Below, one piece after another: positions 62,398 through 64,000 of a stretch of 64,000 nucleotides of DNA. Position 1 is the stretch's first letter. The number at the start of each line of letters is the position of its first letter. The stretch comes from Roseibium alexandrii DFL-11 (lineage in GTDB: Bacteria > Pseudomonadota > Alphaproteobacteria > Rhizobiales > Stappiaceae): contig NZ_CM011002.1 in assembly GCF_000158095.2 (NCBI RefSeq), forward strand, positions 1,131,228-1,195,227, in the 5' to 3' direction. A program made the translations under genes and the position numbers. A model generated the notes under the pieces. The model ran no database searches and was not told where the DNA came from. It was given only the letters and a program-made list of their open reading frames with translations.

Positions 62398-63453
62398 ATG
62401 AGAAATGCACAGACAATGAGCATTTGTGAAAGCGCGTCGCGACCTGGCATGAAGTCTATCAAGATTGGCCCCCACTCCCTGAAAAATCGCGCAGTCCTGG
62501 CGCCAATGTCTGGCGTGAGCGATCTGCCGTTCCGCCGTCTGGCTGCCCGGTTTGGTGCTGGCATGGTGGTTAGCGAAATGGTTGCCAGCGAATCCTTCGT
62601 CAAAGGTGATGCGGAAACCCAGATGCGCGCTGAAGCGCAGGATGGGGGGCTGCATGTTGTCCAACTGGCTGGCCGGGAAGCGCGATGGATGGGCGAAGCG
62701 GCCAAAGTCATCGCAGGTCTGGGCGCCGATATCATCGACATCAATATGGGATGTCCGGCGAAAAAGGTGACCTCGGGGTATTCCGGCTCAGCCTTGATGC
62801 GCGATCTCGACCATGCCCTGACCTTGATCGAAGCAACAGTTGAAGCCGTTGATGTCCCGGTGACACTCAAGATGCGTCTTGGTTGGGACGATACGACGAT
62901 CAATGCGCCTGAGCTTGCGCGGCGGGCGGAAGCTGCCGGTGTTCAACTGATCACGGTGCATGGCCGAACACGTTGTCAATTTTATAAGGGCACTGCGGAC
63001 TGGAACGCTATTTCGGCTGTCAAATCTGAAATATCGGTACCGCTGATCGCCAATGGCGACTGCACGGGTATCGAGAGCGCAGACGCGATGTTGGTGGCGT
63101 CTGGTGCGGATGCGGTCATGATCGGGCGTGGTGCATATGGCCGGCCATGGCTGCCGGGCCTCGTTGGACACTATCTGGAAACGGGCGAGATCCTGTCAGC
63201 ACCCCAAGGCAATGCGCTTGGCGATCTGGTGATCGAGCATTACGAGGCAATTCTGGACCTTTATGGCGTTTTGCCAGGCGTGCGCATCGCGCGAAAACAT
63301 CTCGGCTGGTACCTCGATACGTCCATTGAACAGGGCGGACTTGATATGCCGGGCGCACTCAAAAAGACAATGATGACATCGAACCAGCCGGATGAAGTCG
63401 TCCGGATTGCGTCCGATTGGTTTTCTTCCTGCAAAACACGGACGGCAGCGTGA
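62398..63453 (+). CDS. dusB: tRNA-dihydrouridine synthase (NifR3)
   Basis: 351 residues. [16 protein letters not shown] near residue 38 is the FMN barrel start; [10 protein letters not shown] holds the conserved Cys; [12 protein letters not shown] and [16 protein letters not shown] follow. It reduces uridines in tRNA. As nifR3 it is commonly placed ahead of ntrBC in this order; here the overlap with ntrB (GTGA) confirms co-translation. Confidence 0.97.
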   Translation: MRNAQTMSICESASRPGMKSIKIGPHSLKNRAVLAPMSGVSDLPFRRLAARFGAGMVVSEMVASESFVKGDAETQMRAEAQDGGLHVVQLAGREARWMGEAAKVIAGLGADIIDINMGCPAKKVTSGYSGSALMRDLDHALTLIEATVEAVDVPVTLKMRLGWDDTTINAPELARRAEAAGVQLITVHGRTRCQFYKGTADWNAISAVKSEISVPLIANGDCTGIESADAMLVASGADAVMIGRGAYGRPWLPGLVGHYLETGEILSAPQGNALGDLVIEHYEAILDLYGVLPGVRIARKHLGWYLDTSIEQGGLDMPGALKKTMMTSNQPDEVVRIASDWFSSCKTRTAA

Positions 63454-64000
63454 CGGATCGAGATACTCCAAAGGTACGCACCGAAGCCCTGGCCAGCGAT
63501 GGTCCAACCATCCTCGATGCACTGCCGCATCCGGTCCTGCTTGTTGCTCCCGACGGGGTGATTGAATCGGCCAATATGGCGGCGGAGTTTTTCATGCGGT
63601 CCAGCATCTCGGTGCTGCGCCGGCATCCAATTAATGAGTTCATCCCGTTCGGAAGTCCGCTGCTGACCTTGATTGATCAGGTTCGTGAGCGCGGTGCCGC
63701 TGTCAACGAGTACAAGGTCGACATCGGGTCGCCGCGCATCGGCGCGCCTAAGATTGTCGACATCAATGCAGCGCCGGTCGCAAACCGGCCCGGTGCCGTG
63801 GTGCTTATGTTTCAAGAGCGTACCATGGCGGAAAAAATCGACCGCCAACTGACGTCGCGCGGTGCGGCGCGCACGGTCACAGGCTTGGCCGCCATGCTTG
63901 CGCATGAGATCAAGAACCCGTTGTCCGGGATTCGCGGTGCCGCCCAGTTGCTTGAACAATCTGCTCCCGATGAAGACCGGGCTTTGACCCGGTTGATCAC
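63450..64000 (+). CDS. ntrB: Nitrogen regulation sensor kinase NtrB, 3' end outside the window
   Basis: Starts at GTG 63450, overlapping the dusB stop (GTGA), and is open to the right edge; 183 residues are seen. A PAS domain ([19 protein letters not shown]) is followed by the H-box [20 protein letters not shown], whose His is the autophosphorylation site. NtrB responds to nitrogen status through PII and phosphorylates NtrC, expected just outside. No ATG is close to this start, and the overlap supports GTG. Confidence 0.95.
   Translation, partial: MTDRDTPKVRTEALASDGPTILDALPHPVLLVAPDGVIESANMAAEFFMRSSISVLRRHPINEFIPFGSPLLTLIDQVRERGAAVNEYKVDIGSPRIGAPKIVDINAAPVANRPGAVVLMFQERTMAEKIDRQLTSRGAARTVTGLAAMLAHEIKNPLSGIRGAAQLLEQSAPDEDRALTRLI

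Overview
The window reads as chromosomal DNA of an alphaproteobacterium of the order Hyphomicrobiales (Rhizobiales), most like the marine Roseibium/Labrenzia/Stappia group. The order and family come from the gene types and their order on the right: pdhA-pdhB(lipoyl)-pdhC-lpd-lipA-coq10, then cinA-like, a fused ispDF, dusB (nifR3) and ntrB. The genus-level guess is inference from memory of synteny, not from a search.

Left host segment (1-6763): the 3' part of a VOC/glyoxalase-like gene, three tandem copies of a tiny lipoprotein gene, and a two-gene RND efflux operon (periplasmic adaptor plus inner-membrane pump) closed by a clear terminator.

Integrated element (6764-31562, about 24.8 kb): it lies immediately 3' of a minus-strand tRNA-Lys(UUU) gene and is bounded by a 52-bp perfect direct repeat of the tRNA 3' half. 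Just inside both ends are paired GGTGCTACG-type repeats that look like integrase arm sites. The order is: P4-type tyrosine integrase, AlpA-like regulator, unknown gene, second AlpA-like/HTH gene, an array of palindromes, a small ORF coupled to a candidate ADP-ribosyltransferase, a large primase-polymerase/helicase, a coupled operon of small genes ending in tail-terminator (gpU)-like and gpZ-like genes, a gene with five exact-period 51-residue repeats, small and large terminase, a strong terminator, a tape measure gene, portal, gpW-like connector, coiled-coil putative scaffold, lambda-E type capsid, a Nu3-like ORF and a last small ORF before a terminator. I see no tail tube, tail tip, fibre, lysis, head protease or CI-type repressor gene. 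An element that builds a head and carries a tape measure but no tube, tip or lysis is the most interesting object here. It resembles capsid-forming phage satellites in layout (int-alpA-prim/rep-packaging/capsid), but the tape measure and tail-completion genes do not fit a simple tail-borrowing satellite. A deleted prophage is the main alternative.

Right host segment (31588-64000): a small unknown gene, a TAXI-type solute-binding protein, CcdA-like protein, a SPOR-domain protein (minus), glmU-glmS-GNAT (amino-sugar and cell-wall precursor supply), two small membrane-protein genes, a MmgE/PrpD protein convergent with recG, sdhE-mfd, a DUF2867 protein, pcm, ftsB, the pyruvate dehydrogenase operon with lpd, two GlsB/YeaQ membrane proteins, a GGCT-like protein and thioesterase, lipA and a COQ10-like protein (lipA supplies the lipoyl cofactor used by the E1beta and E2 lipoyl domains nearby), three tandem secreted-protein paralogues on the minus strand, cinA-like and ispDF (minus, overlapping), dusB and the start of ntrB, which runs off the window.
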